Source of the DNA: Margaritispora aquatica
Taxonomy: Eukaryota > Ascomycota > Leotiomycetes > Helotiales > Discinellaceae
Direction of reading: 5' to 3'
DNA length: 64,000 nt
Assembly (NCBI GenBank): GCA_007644065.1
Contig: VJWN01000018.1
Location: 248,001-312,000, forward strand
Made by a program: the position numbers and the translations under genes
Notes under the pieces: model-generated
What the model was told of the DNA's origin: nothing
Database searches by the model: none
What the model saw: the letters and a program-made list of their open reading frames with translations, nothing else
Shown here: in pieces, positions 23,550 to 35,249 of the stretch
Numbering within the stretch: the first letter of the stretch is position 1
Layout: each line of letters starts with the position of its first letter

Positions 23550-26528
23550 GTTGGGCGAAGCTAGCACAATATGATGTGATAAAAAGTTTCTCGATTGCCA
23601 ATAGTCGAGCCGCAATAATAAGGGCGTATGGTTCAAGCGCACTGGAGCGTGTCCAGTCAATGTTTGCGGATGTTGTACCAGAAATTTGGCAAATGAATAG
23701 ATGTTGCCGCAAAGTGAAATTGGATCCGCAGAAGCGAGGGCCTGAATTTAGCAGGAGCAGGATCGCCGTAATAGATGGAGTAACTACGATGGCCAAAGAG
23801 TGAAGCCAGTCGTTCTTTGAGGTGCAATTTTTGATTGATTCTAGAGAGCAAACGTTAATTCAATGGTGTGGGAAAGAAGGAATAAATTCGTCTCACAACG
23901 TGTAACTTTGCTCTCATACAATCAGTGAGTAATGCACACTTTTACTTATAAGAAATAAGAATGAAGCCGTGACCAGTCTGTGACTCGATGGATTCCTCTG
24001 TTCTTGGTTCTTGGGCCCTGCCAAGTCTGGGTGTGGTGAATTGGCTTCGGAAAGTTGCAGGTGGTGATACCTGAAAAGAGACGGACGGAGTGCTTTGATA
24101 TAACTTGGTCGCAATCGATGATAAAACTAGACCTTTTTTATTCTGGAGCAACGACCAACGAGAGTGTGGGAACGAGTGACAACGATTTTCCCGATCTGGG
24201 AAAGGAAGAGTGAATACGCAGGTGCACTTGAGAATGGATATCGTGTGAATTGGTTTGTTTCGAACAAAGTCCGAGTGATCTTGGGATGGGTACCCGAGAC
24301 AATATAAAGGCGAGAAGCTGTCCTTCGTGTTCTTCTACGGTACAGTACCAACAATTGCACCACCAGGCGCATCACCAGCTGCAGCTTGCATCGGATCCTG
24401 GTCCACGACCATGTGTCAGGCCAATTCAAAAAACCTGATCAGGAGATATTTTTTATTTCCTTGCAGACTTGGCCCGTATACCTTTTCGTGCTTTTGCAGC
24501 CTTTGCCTCATTTGGATATCCAGCAATGCAGTCCCAGCCGATGGAACGAATGGGCTTGACTCCAGAGCGCGATTATTGGAAGCTCGAATGCACGATGAAA
24601 AAGAACCTCTTCCGCAAGCTCGTGTGGTCCCTGACCAGCGGAAAAGGCAAAGAGGCGAGTCTGGGCAGTATGCTGCCTTTACTATTTTGGGCTTGAAACA
24701 TTCATAACACTGTTTTCCACCATGTGGATCATCAAATCCCTCCATATATCAGATACCCCGCGCATCGTATCAGCACTTCACATCTCGAACCGTGCCGAGA
24801 AGCCAGTGCTCTGGAAAAAGTTTGGAACAAGGACCCCCTGAAATGATCAGCAAGGATTTGAGTGAAGTGTCTAGGGAGGTACAGTACAGAAGGCTAGAAA
24901 CCTACCTCAGGCACACATCTTCGTTGAGAAACAAACGAAAAAAACACATCGTTAGACAGGACTTATTATCCTTATCGTACCTACTTGGCTGAACTATAGA
25001 GTCTCAGAAGCAACCACTGAGACACAATTCCAAGAATGTATTAGACGTTGATGGGCAAACGGAATCATCATTAGAGTGCTGAGCTTCCTCTCAAGGGTTC
25101 AAATTTGGTTCTGCCAAGGTACCGGTACTTACAAATAAAACAAACTACCTAGTAGAATGGTACATTGCCTACCTCGCTCTCGCTATCTTGTTGGCATAGC
25201 TTCGGATTGCTAGCTTTAAGCTAATTTGTTTTAGGTCTCTTAGCTTGTCAGCATTCGATAGATATTAGATCGTCAACGCTTCCTAGCACCATATTATTCG
25301 CTGTCATAAAATGGCGTCTCCTAACATGACCAACATCCGATGCCACTCCTAACACTGTACAAGAAGCCTGCTTCATGCTACATGGTCCGACTCCTGGGTC
25401 CTGAGGCCTTTAAGCCCCCAGACGCAAAACTTTGCCACAACTTGAGCTGTTCATAAACAGTGACTGGCCTTGGAAGCACTAACAGCAGACCGCAACATCA
25501 TGATTATCGCTAGGTGCACCCTGAAGCACTGGCAAAACAAATCACTTCTCATGAGACGTGGCCATCGGCCACCCAATGACGAAGTACTTAAGACATTCAG
25601 CCCTCAGAAGCCACATGTGTTTGCGAAGTTCTCTTCATTTCACGCTCAGATAATCTTCTTCCTCAGACTGAATCATTGCACTTCACTCCAAGTGGACCTA
25701 ATGCAGGTACCTTCTCTGTGGCTGCGGTACGGTGACAATGCGAACCTTAAAAACTCTCAAGAACTGAAGGCATACAAGCACATTGGAACTCGCGAACCTA
25801 CCCGTCCTCGTCACTTTGATCAACAGAGACATCAAATGTTGTCTTCACGACCTTACCATCTATGACCTGGATCAGACACTTTGCTAATGTCTTACTTTGA
25901 ATGGAACAAGGGTCGCAATCATTGACAGTCCTCAGTTTCCTACACTCAAATTGTAGTAAGTTGGTTGTCCAACTTAACAGGTTCCTCGCAGCCGCAACCT
26001 CTAAGAAGTTCGACAAATGTTGGAACTCAGCCGAGGAAGAAACCGGTATTGGTGGCACATAGAGTGTTCAATCAACTGCAAGTGGTAGCACAAGTGATCA
26101 GGAGATGAACATGACCTACAAATACCTTACTGCAGGTGGTTCCATAGACACAGCCACAATACATTCGATTCAGAATATGGAGATTCTAGTATCTCAGGAC
26201 ATCGCCGAGTCTTCGGAAGAGAGAGTTCTTACATATATATCTCGATATGCATCATGATCACATGAAGCATTGCCTTAGCGATGATCAATTCGGGTGGACG
26301 GTGTCGGTACCAACGCCGCCGATTTGCTGGTGTTTAGCGGAGATTCAGCCAACATCAGATCTCTACCTCATTTCCAGCATTCCTTACATTTGTGGGATCT
26401 GAACTGTTATTGCTATCTTTGATATTTGTAGGAAGCAGGGAATCATCTCTTTATAGTACTACCGATCGGACATTCAAACCAAAACCTTCTGCAATCGTCG
26501 CGTGCATTACCCTTCCCCGCAATACAAC
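23550..26528. other. 3-kb gene-poor region
   Basis: Open frames up to 131 codons occur on both strands, but none shows a domain, signal peptide or convincing splice partner. The best of them is a leftward frame of 86 codons at 26058-25798, treated separately. No tRNA or transposon was found. Confidence 0.5.
25798..26058 (-). CDS. Possible small hypothetical protein, uncertain
   Basis: An 86-codon leftward frame starting MPPIPVSSSAEFQHL, with four Cys and an acidic end SVDQSDEDG. A GTAGGT donor follows the last Asp codon, so it could be the first exon of a small spliced gene, but I could not fix a downstream exon. There is no known domain. It is listed because the surrounding 3 kb has nothing better; it may be chance. 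Confidence 0.15.
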   Translation of the reverse strand: MPPIPVSSSAEFQHLSNFLEVAAARNLLSWTTNLLQFECRKLRTVNDCDPCSIQSKTLAKCLIQVIDGKVVKTTFDVSVDQSDEDG

Positions 26529-27406
26529 ATGCCAATAAGAAATCCATTCGCAAAGCGCCCTGAGGCACAATCAGGATTACAACAGTACGAAGAGGGTAGT
26601 CGGCCTTTGTCGCAGAATGGCACACGACCAACATTTGAGAAGGTCGATACCATGGGCTCAAAAGGCTCATCTATGAGCATTAACAGCCACAAGAGCTCGG
26701 AACCGGTAGAGTATAAGTTATCTGGTAAGATTTACGGATATGTCGGAAGAACTTCTAACTAACCATTTCGTGCTTGATAAAAAGTTGTCAATGATAGTGG
26801 AGTATACTTACCAGTAAGTCAAACCTCTTCGTGGTTGTGTCATTTGCTAACTCAATTCACAGCCTTCCCCTCCAGAAAAGAAGAGTTTTTGGCCTAGACG
26901 TTCTAATCCTTCCGCGACCTCCACTGGTACGAGGGATAGCGAGTCTGACATCGAAGCGTTTTCAATCTCGCGCGAATCTTTCGACTCATACAGACGCTCT
27001 TTTGTGAGTGCTACCTGGACTCACGGATATGCATAACTAATGCGCCTAGGACATATCTGCCAGATCCCCAGTCCTTCCTCATGATATAGGGCGTCAAAGT
27101 CTTGACTCTGCGAGGTTACCCAGACTCCCACGGTCTGCTATGAATGAGCGACGTTTCGAGAGACAACCACCTACCGCAGAAGAAGGCTTTGAAGATGTTG
27201 GGTTGAACGACGAGCATAAGCAAGTGAAGAAAAAAGGCTTCTTTTCTAAGTTTGGAGAGAGCTCCGAGCCAACGCCTCAGTCACCAACAACTTCGAGATT
27301 CCACCTCCCTGGACGGAAACGAGGACAAAGCGGTGTTGGTGAAGAACTTGGGAGCATTCAACGGCCAGGCACTGCTACTAGTAAAGAAATTCCGGAAACC
27401 AAGTAA
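26529..27406 (+). CDS. Conserved fungal protein of unknown function
   Basis: Four exons (26529-26724, 26785-26813, 26863-27003, 27050-27406) give 240 residues; the introns are 60, 49 and 46 nt and phase is exact throughout. The 29-nt second exon encodes VNDSGVYLP and restores a run that continues PSPPEKKSFWPRR, then FSISRESFDSYRRSFDISAR. These patches, plus MPIRNPFAKRP at the start and EEGFEDVGLNDE with KKKGFFSKFGE near the end, look strongly conserved. There is no catalytic motif, membrane segment or signal peptide. The many Ser/Pro and Ser/Arg motifs suggest a phosphorylated, mostly disordered adaptor. Function unknown. Confidence 0.78.
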
Positions 27407-28021
27407 CGGCGTATTCAAAGAGGCACAAAACTATTCTATGGTACATATTTTAGGGGAAGGCGTCAGTGTTTGATCTAGCTTGGATGGAACTGGATGTTTT
27501 TATACTCCTGTTACTTATAGGTTACGCAATTAGCTCAAGGAAGCTAGTCTTAGGAGGTAGAAATAATGATAATGGTAACATGTTTTGTATTAATTCGAAA
27601 ACAAATTCACAGTTGCCCATTAACCTCATCTTAGAAGGCCAAACCCATGCGAGTCGAACCTAAAATCATTTCATCCACAGGGAGTTTTACTTGGAAGTTT
27701 TATACACCTATATTCTAGCTTTGCACCCATGTTTTTCTTGACTCGGGCATACAAACCAATATAGTCTTGGTGTTTGGTAAACTCCGCTCTTCTCAGTCTC
27801 GCAATATTTCATGATCCCAATTTCTTTTGTCAAGTTTAATAAATCGCCAAAAAGTTGTCCCCAGCTAACAAGGGTTCTCCACTGCCAAGGCGTAGAGGGG
27901 TTGTTTTGGTGGGGCGGGCGATAGCAAGCTTCAAAAAAAATAATGTTCTGCCACAATCGCAAAAATCTCAGCCTTCCATATCAACACACACCTGAAAATA
28001 ATTCTCGACGAACAATTCAAA
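27407..28021. other. Intergenic region upstream of ACL4
   Basis: 3' flank of the preceding gene and promoter of ACL4. A tRNA T-loop-like word near 27650 has no matching stem or anticodon arm. No gene is seen. Confidence 0.6.
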
Positions 28022-29206
28022 ATGGGGAAAACAAAGCCCAGCGACAAGAAATCTAAAAAGAACGAAAAGGCAGGCTTCAATCGTGTATCTGCAAGCCCAT
28101 CCAAGGTATCGTCACCGCCTGCGTCGCCATACGTCCTCCTCTCTCAAGCGGCGTACACTTTGCAACAAGGCGACATCGAAGGCTCAATACCAAAAGCAAA
28201 ACGCGCGCTAGAACTGTTAGGCCCTGAATCTGAAGATGCTTTGCCAGCATTAAATCTTCTCGGAGAAATTCACGTGGAGCTCGGAGATGCTACTGCGGCC
28301 AGAGAATATTTCCTCAAAGCTGCTGCCATCGACGAGGATGGATCCGTCGGGGAGGATGTTGGTGGAGGCGCTGAAAAGTTTCTATGGTTGGCACAGCTGA
28401 GTGAAGAAGGTGGACAAGACAGCGTCGACTGGTTTGAGAAAGGTGCATTGAGTTTGCGGATGCAGATACAAGCTTTGTTAGACATGAAGCAACTGGACGC
28501 CGATAGTCAAGCCGCACTGCTAGAGAAGAAACGGAAACTAGCAGTTGCGTTATGTGGAGTCGTTGAGGTTTACATGACAGACTTGAGTTGGGAGGAAGAC
28601 GCCGAGCAAAAATGTGAAGCTTTGGTCACAGAAGCTACAATGGTTGCTCCCGAATTCGCAGAGCCATGGCAAACCCTCGCCAATGTGAGGATATCTCAGC
28701 AAAGGCTAGAGGACGCAAATGCAGCACTGAAGAGGAGTCTCGACCTATGGAAGGACCTGCCGCCTGAGGATCCAGTTGTTCCCGATTTCCCAACTCGTGT
28801 CAGTCTAGCGAGGTTGCTCATGGAGGCAAATATGGATGTTGAAGCGCTGGAAGTGCTGGAACGACTAGTTAGCGAAGATGACAGTAGCGTTGAAGTCTGG
28901 TATCTGGGTGGATGGGGACTGTACATCTTGGGTGAGAAGCAGAAGAGTGGAGAAGTCATGGTTGATGGAGATGATGGCAATAGTTGGGAGGTTTCCTGGA
29001 TCTCGAGTCGGCAATGGCTCAACCACAGTCTCCGCCTTTTCGAACAGCAAGATTATGAAGACGAGCGTTTAGGAGAACATGCAAAGGAACTTCTCGCGGC
29101 TCTGAGTGTCGAGCTTGGCGGTGAGGGTGTGAGTGGCGAAGAAGAAGATGGTGATGACTCCGAGCAGGACAGTAGTGACGAGGATGAGGAGATGAGTGGA
29201 GCGTGA
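28022..29206 (+). CDS. ACL4: Acl4-like TPR chaperone for ribosomal protein L4
   Basis: Acl4 binds newly made Rpl4 and delivers it to the nucleus for 60S assembly. The single exon encodes 394 residues. The first 30 are Lys-rich. Tetratricopeptide-like helical pairs follow: SQAAYTLQQGDIEGSIPKAK, ALNLLGEIHVELGDATAARE, WQTLANVRISQQRLEDANAA and LARLLMEANMDVEALEVLER. The tail after VWYLGGWGLYILGE is strongly acidic with runs of Asp, Glu and Ser, as expected of a ribosomal-protein escort. It lies 247 bp from the next convergent gene, in a small group of translation genes. The assignment rests on the repeat pattern, length and acidic tail rather than a search. Confidence 0.82.
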   Translation: MGKTKPSDKKSKKNEKAGFNRVSASPSKVSSPPASPYVLLSQAAYTLQQGDIEGSIPKAKRALELLGPESEDALPALNLLGEIHVELGDATAAREYFLKAAAIDEDGSVGEDVGGGAEKFLWLAQLSEEGGQDSVDWFEKGALSLRMQIQALLDMKQLDADSQAALLEKKRKLAVALCGVVEVYMTDLSWEEDAEQKCEALVTEATMVAPEFAEPWQTLANVRISQQRLEDANAALKRSLDLWKDLPPEDPVVPDFPTRVSLARLLMEANMDVEALEVLERLVSEDDSSVEVWYLGGWGLYILGEKQKSGEVMVDGDDGNSWEVSWISSRQWLNHSLRLFEQQDYEDERLGEHAKELLAALSVELGGEGVSGEEEDGDDSEQDSSDEDEEMSGA

Positions 29207-29453
29207 AGTTGTTTTCGAAAGTTTATATCCAAGGAGTTCTGGCGTCAAAAACTTGAATTCGATCATGGATATCTCGCTAGCATTACGGGGTACTTAGCGT
29301 TTGGTTGTATTGTAGAAGTCCATCTTGATCAATTGAAGAAGTTTGTCCAACAAACATATCATACCACCAAATACAACGCCTTGCAATGCAACTCCTTCGC
29401 AGCCCTCATGATATCTACGCTTTTGTTCAATCGTCGTTTACCGAATCGTGACC

Positions 29454-30240
29454 TCATGCATCAACCTTCAACTTTTGCACACCTTCTTCAAGCTCCTCAT
29501 CTTCTTCATCATCATCTTCCTCAACCTTCCCTACCATGCCTCTCTCCCAGAGTTGCTTGCCTGTCAACTGTACAGTTGTCTCCTTCCCTCTATTCTTCTT
29601 CTTCTCGGCTGCTTCCTCTGCTTCCTCTTCCTTGATTCTCGCTTCTTCCATCTCCTTCCTAAATGTCTCTCGCCATGCAGTGAATGTCTCGGGATTCACA
29701 GGTGTGCCATGGAATTTCTTGTTCTCCTCCTGCTCCAAGACTGCCAGCTTCTGCTCATGCACAAGTCGAGCTGCAGCTTGTCTCTCGGCGACCAATTGCT
29801 CAGCGTTATCCTTCAGCGTCGACACCAAAGTGAAGATCATAGCCATGCCCATATTTTCCTCGATTGTTTCGGATAAGCCATCTAGCAAGGTTTCCTTGTC
29901 GGATGCGACACCGAAATATGGGTGAACAGGCGCATTTGGAACTGGGAGAAGGTCTAGGACTGGAGGTACTTCAGGATAGTCCTCGGGGTATTTGACCTGC
30001 AGAATGATTGTTGGAGGTGCCGATTCGTCGCCATCATCATTTATGATATCTAGTAGGACTTGGATTCGATATTCTGTCTCTGAGATATCTGTAGTCCAGT
30101 CAGACAAGTGCGCAGTGAGGGGAATTGCCTTATATCAAACTAAACAGCTCAGGATGGCGCGCAAATACAGTACCTTGAATCTCATCAGGGAAAATACTAT
30201 CCAGTACTTCCCGCTCCTCGACTTGCTCTTCTCTGCCCAT
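29454..30240 (-). CDS. GIR2: RWD-domain protein, Gir2/RWDD1 type
   Basis: Proteins of this family bind the DRG/Rbg GTPases or Gcn1 at the ribosome and tune translation. Two exons (30240-30174 and 30088-29454) with an 85-nt intron give 233 residues, near the usual size. The first exon supplies MGREEQVEEREVLDSIFPDE, the start of the RWD fold. Exon 2 gives ISETEYRIQVLLDI, then LQVKYPEDYPEVPPVLDL, the classic RWD YPxxxPxL-type strand. The C-terminal half is a charged coil with KFHGTPVNPETFTAWRETF, shared with RWDD1, and a very acidic end. It shares a 163-bp divergent promoter region with PUF6. Confidence 0.85.
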
Positions 30241-30403
30241 TTTGAAGACGTACTCCTGTCTCGAGGTTCAAGTTTGGTGTATTCCTCACTTGCATGGTGG
30301 GGTGCGGACTAGCGCGGGCTGGTCGCGAAAAGCTCGGTCAAGGTCAAGAAAAAAGTTCTGGGACTTTTTGATCCGCAGAGCAAAACATCGATATTCATCC
30401 ACA
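30241..30403. promoter_or_regulatory. Short shared divergent promoter region, RWD protein / PUF6
   Basis: Only 163 bp separate the two start codons, so 5' leaders and promoters must overlap. No TATA box is evident. Co-regulation is inferred from the arrangement. Confidence 0.5.
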
Positions 30404-32606
30404 ATGCCTTCAGCAACGTCAACAAAGTCAGCAATGGCTGGCACGAAAAGGAAATCCGCGCCAGTTAAAGACTCAAATGTGAAAGAGAGCAAAAAGGCCA
30501 AAATCGAATCCAGTGCGAAGATGGCCTCGAAAAGCAAAAAGCCTGTGAAGAAGCCGGTCAAGAAAGTTGAAGTTTCTAGCGATTCGGACGAAGATGACTC
30601 GGACTCGAACGGTGATGGAGGTGTTCCCCTTGATAATGATGCTTCTGAGCCTGAGGAAATGGAAGAGGATGGTCCCAATATTGCGGATGGCCTGCATCCA
30701 GAGCGAGCAAAAGCTGTCGTTGCTAGTAGTAAGTATGCCCAGCGAATTTTTTTTCACTCCTGCTAACTATCTCATAGATCAATCCTCTAAAGAGGCACAT
30801 GCTAAACAAAAACAATTGGCCAACGAACGAAAGGCAGCAAAGCCTTTAGCAGACTCCCTCGCCCGGACGAAAAAAATCTGGGAACGACTCCGCCGAAAAT
30901 CCCATGTTCCTCTCGACGAGCGAAAGCAACTGGTTGCCGAATTGTTCGAATTGATCACCGGACGTATGAAGGACTTTGTGTTGAAGCATGATAGTGTCAG
31001 AGTTGTTCAGACCGCCATCAAATATGCCAATCCAGAACAGAAGAAAGTGATTGCAAGAGAGCTTGCAGGATCATATCGCCAGCTCGCTGAGAGTAGATAT
31101 GCCAAATTTTTGATTGGCAAGCTTTTAGTCCAAAACGATGATGAGATTAGAGACATCATCGTTCCAGAGTTCTTTGGACACGTCCGTCGGCTTATCAAGC
31201 ATCCAGAAGCGTCGTGGATCTTAGATGATGTGTACCGGGGAGTTGCTACCAAGCAACAAAAAGCCACGATACTTCGAGAGTGGTATGGCGCCGAGTTTGC
31301 TCTCTTCGAGAAGGATAAGACCGCGAAGGTCTCTGGAGACTTGTCAGAAATTCTTGCCGAAGAGCCTGGAAAGCGTGCTCCAATCATGCGTGCATTACAA
31401 GAACTGATTAACCATCTCATCCAGAAGAAGATGACTGGTTTTACCCTCTTGCACGATGCCATGCTTCAGTACTTCTTGAATGCCAAGGCTGGTACCGAGG
31501 AGGTTACCGATTATCTAGAGCTGCTCAAGGGTGACGAGGAAGGTGACTTGATGAAGAACTTGGCTTTCACGAAATCTGGAGCAAGAGTTGTATGCCTTGC
31601 TTTGGCATACGGCAATGCTAAGGACCGAAAGACATTCTTGAAGACCTACAAAGATACATTGCAATTGATGGCGACAGACCCAAATGGTCATGTCATCATT
31701 CTTACGGCATACGAGGTTATTGATGATACAAAATTGACCGCCAAGTCAATATTCCCCGAGCTGCTCAGCAAAGATGCTGAGAAGCAAGTCGAGAACGTTG
31801 TGGCAGCTGCCAATGATCTCAATGCACGAACTACACTTCTATATCTTTTCCAGGGCAGATCAAAGGCCTTATTCCCAACCAGTCATTCTTCTGATCTAGA
31901 GCTACTGGCCGAAATCGATCAAGCCCGTACTACGACCAGTAAGAAAGATCCGGAAATCAGACGAAGTGAGCTTGCAAAGGCTCTCTCACCAGAGCTTCTC
32001 AAGGCCATTGAGACGGCTGCAGGAGATCTAATTGCCACATCTTTCGGATGTCAGCTTGTGACTGAAGTTTTATTCCGTGCAGATGGAGATAAGTCTGGTG
32101 CGTTGAAGGCTATTGCTGAAGCAGTTGCTGGTGACCCAACCTATGTGCAACCACCTGTCGAAGAAGAGGGCGTGGAGAACACAAATCCCCCATCGCATAT
32201 TGCCAGCACGCCATTTGGTGGAATCATGCTCAAGGCACTTATTGCCGGTGGTCGTTACGATCCAGCGACCAAGTCCGTCAAAGTTATTGAGCCACCTCTC
32301 AACTTCGCGGATATTGTGTACCCAAGCATCAAAGAGCATATCGTGGAATGGGCGACCGGATCCAGCTCATTTGTACCACTGGCTCTCTTGGAATCTGCAA
32401 GCTTCTCGGAGAAGGATGCATTAATCAAGATACTGAGGGAGAACAAGAAGGCTTTGGAAAAGGCAGCATCAGAGGAGACGACAGAACAGAAGGCAAAGCG
32501 GGAACAAGCAGCTGCGGATACCGAAAAGAAAGTCAAGAAGTCAAAATTAGGCGCAAAACGGGATATTGGAAATAAGGGATCGGCGCTTCTGTTGAAGCTT
32601 CTGTAA
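30404..32606 (+). CDS. PUF6: Puf6/PUM3-type pumilio-repeat ribosome biogenesis protein
   Basis: Nucleolar RNA- and DNA-binding protein needed for 60S subunit maturation. Exons 30404-30728 and 30778-32606 join across a 49-nt intron (branch CTAAC) into 717 residues. The N-terminal 110 residues hold Lys-rich nuclear signals and an acidic Ser/Asp/Glu patch. Pumilio-like repeats run from about residue 160 onward, with KDFVLKHDSVRVVQTAIKYA, ESRYAKFLIGKLL, HPEASWILDDVYRG, GFTLLHDAMLQYFLNA and LAFTKSGARVVCLALAYGNA. The NVVAAANDLNARTTLLYLF segment and ASTPFGGIMLKALIAGG are typical of the Puf6 C-terminal repeats. It ends in a basic tail with GSALLLKLL. Confidence 0.93.
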
Positions 32607-34595
32607 TCATCTCTTGAAATTAGACAGTTGTGTAATGATACCCATGAGATCATATTTCCTACGTTGGTACCCATATTTGATTCCATTGTTGTGTGTCTCG
32701 TTCTGCTTTGGTAAATTTAGTTCAATGTCCTTGTGACTTATCTGTCTTTGGTGGCTACTCATGATCGAGCGAAACACTTTCAAACATAAGAGATAGGTTT
32801 CAAAAGAATTATGTACTCATTTACCTGCATTATTCGCCTGTATCATTCTCATCCTTCAGAACCTACCAAATGAGATGTCAATAGTCGGGCGTCTTCATAA
32901 TGCTCCTGTCCACCCTCATGCGCTTATTTGCAGATCTAGCCACTCCATATATCGCAGGTAAGGCAGATCCCTGATTATGAGAATTTTATATACGACTAAC
33001 ATCCAAGTCAAGCACAAACACGTACATTGTGCAGCGTTTGGTGGATAGTTTAGTTGGAGACAAGCCTGTGAGTGTGGGATTACTCGTTTAGCTCTAGGTA
33101 TCACATTCAATACCTGTGGAATCTACTCTACTAACTTGTGTTGTACTTGTCACGGGATATTGAGTTTATTAAAACTAGAATGGATTCATATGATAATGTG
33201 GATGTTGGGACTATAATTAGACCGAAGGTTATGGTATCTAGGTTAAGAACATGAGGTATATGGGAGGTTGAGTTTTCAAGTTAATATCTAGCTAGGCATA
33301 TTTCTTAGAAGGCCTCTTTGAGATAGGCTATTATCTTTCTTACATTAACAAGAATAGCGACAATTTAAGGAAACATATAAAAGTCTTTCTTCGGGATGCT
33401 GCTATGAGTTTGAAGATATCCAAATCCTCACTTGGAAGATTTGCTCATTGAATGATTTTAAGACATTGAGTATGCTATTTCCTTTATAATATACCAACCT
33501 TCATGTTCTGCTCTAGTTACACCCTGAGTAAATAGCAGCTGACCATGAGATCATCGGCTGTGATATGTAGAAAAGCATCACTCAACAAGCTTACATTGAT
33601 GTGAAGCTGTATGCACTCGCAGAGAAGCTTATATCAATTAACAATATGAAATTTTCGTGCGTGATCTATATTTCTTGTCTACATAGTGAAGTGACAGGCG
33701 CTTCCAGTAATTCTCGAAATCTAGATAATTTGTCACCTTGATCCTATGGTGGTTTCTTGCTAACTTGAAGAAGTACCTCAAATCAAAATTGCAAAGCTTT
33801 TAGCACTTAAGGCCAATTCACCCTCTCCCCCTTGGACACGTGTAAGGGAACATCTTTGTAAGACAATTATGCTAGGGTTCTAGGTAAGTTACTTGAGGGA
33901 AGATGTTGAATAGTCCAACCTAGTTCAGAGGTATAATATCGGATTTCTGCTGACCGGAAACTCGTTCACAAGGAAGCCATAGTCGTTCTGAGGCCTGGTG
34001 TTGCTGTTTGTGAAAATGGCCTTTAGATTAATGAGTGGTTTCTTTGTAATAATAAATAGTGAACCTAGGGGAGTTATCTGTCAAGTCGAGGAAACATATC
34101 TGATCTCAAAAATCCTTTTTATCTCGCGTACTTCGATAACTTCTCCTTGGTCACGACAATTATTCAAAGATACTGATTAGGCCTAAAACAAAATGTTGAA
34201 AAAATTTCCGAACTCGAGCAGAAATTAAAACCACTCTGCCTACTCATAAATAAAACACAACAGTTGAATATCTAAGAGTATGTTGTTCTCTGCTTTGCTT
34301 TACAACTTCTCAACACTTCAAATGGAGTTGGTAAGCGAGCCGAGCTTTGACCCCTGTCTCCATGCGCTCATCGCCAGTTTAAGTTCTTGGGTGAAGAGGA
34401 AGTTTATCATGACGTCGAGCACTTCCTTGAGTATGGAGAAAACCCTCGATTTCGAGCTTCATGCTCGATGCACTATTGATCAATGAGGTTAGCTGATTCA
34501 GGAGCTGGCAGGTAGGTTGAGCTTCAAGCTTGAGGTCTTTCCTTCCATATCAATCACTATTCCAATATCCATTTCGAGATCAAAATATCATCAGT
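32607..34595. other. 2-kb AT-rich gap without a gene
   Basis: Between PUF6 and the next rightward gene no frame exceeds about 70 codons and none looks coding. The stretch 33120-34260 is visibly richer in A and T than its surroundings. It could be a decayed, RIP-mutated insertion, but no transposase, terminal repeat or target duplication was recognised. Confidence 0.5.
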
Positions 34596-35249
34596 ATGCC
34601 TCTCATCAGACCCTCCACAGCTCTCAAGAGCTTCACCCGAAGAGGTGCAGCCTTCACTGCTCGCCAACCATTCCGTCCATTCACCTCCACGCTGTCAGCA
34701 CGCGCACAAGGATATGGTGACGGCGAAGGAGATCCTAGAGGCGAGAACCCTCAAGAGCAAGGCAGCTCCAACGCAACGAAGCATAACGCCGAGCACCCAG
34801 GACCCGAGCCTCCTTCCGAGGGGAAAGGCACCGGCGCCGGTCCTACCAAGGGCGGATCTGGCGGACAGAGCAAGACCCCCGAGGACGCATCTGCACAATC
34901 GGGAGGAGCGAGATCAAAGGAGGCGAAGGAGACGGGGTCAAGTCCAACTGGAGGCGAGGTGGGAAACAGTGGAGGTAAGAGCCCTGCTGGAGGAGAGGAC
35001 AAGGCACCGTCGAAATCAGGCAGCTCGCCCAAGATTATGGACCATGAGGCTGGACAGGACAATTCTAAGGGGAAGGACGCTGAGGTCGAACAGCATAATC
35101 GGGAATTCGAGAAAGGTCATGACCATGGTGACAAAACTTCGGATCATGACAAGGTCGATAGCAAGTTTTGGAGTGGTGAGTTTCCCCCGTCGTGAGTGAA
35201 CTCAGTGGAGCTAATTGAGGTTATAGGACATGGAGGGGCAACCAAATAG
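34596..35249 (+). CDS. Probable mitochondrial Gly/Ser/Lys-rich protein, unknown function
   Basis: Exon 34596-35175, a 51-nt intron and a 23-nt last exon (35227-35249) give 200 residues. The start at 34596 (MPLIRPSTALKSFTRRG) is preferred over an upstream in-frame Met at 34530, because it begins a textbook mitochondrial presequence: basic, Ser/Thr-rich, no acidic residues for about 45 positions. The rest is low-complexity Gly, Ser, Pro and Glu. The splice to the tiny last exon restores KFWSGHGGATK, which looks conserved in fungal relatives; the unspliced frame ends differently. No catalytic or binding motif is visible. Import into mitochondria is inferred; function is unknown. Confidence 0.72.

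Noticed and set aside
23500..23796. Leftward 98-codon frame with two hydrophobic stretches, considered as a small membrane or receptor gene
   Set aside because: Its frame does not fit the donor at 23507; the alternative frame joins exactly to the transmembrane segment of the downstream exon.
24416..24745. Leftward 109-codon Cys-containing frame as a possible secreted effector
   Set aside because: No signal peptide, no regular Cys pattern, and no splice partner or homologue recognised.
25085..25115. Second T-loop-like word (GGGTTCAAATT)
   Set aside because: Flanking bases do not form a T stem and no cloverleaf can be drawn.
27630..27665. tRNA T-loop-like word on the minus strand
   Set aside because: No acceptor stem, D arm or anticodon arm at the required spacing.
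34645..35199. Rightward frame of 184 codons overlapping the mitochondrial protein gene
   Set aside because: Arg-rich alternative frame over low-complexity Gly/Ser/Lys codons; the other frame has a presequence and a conserved spliced end.
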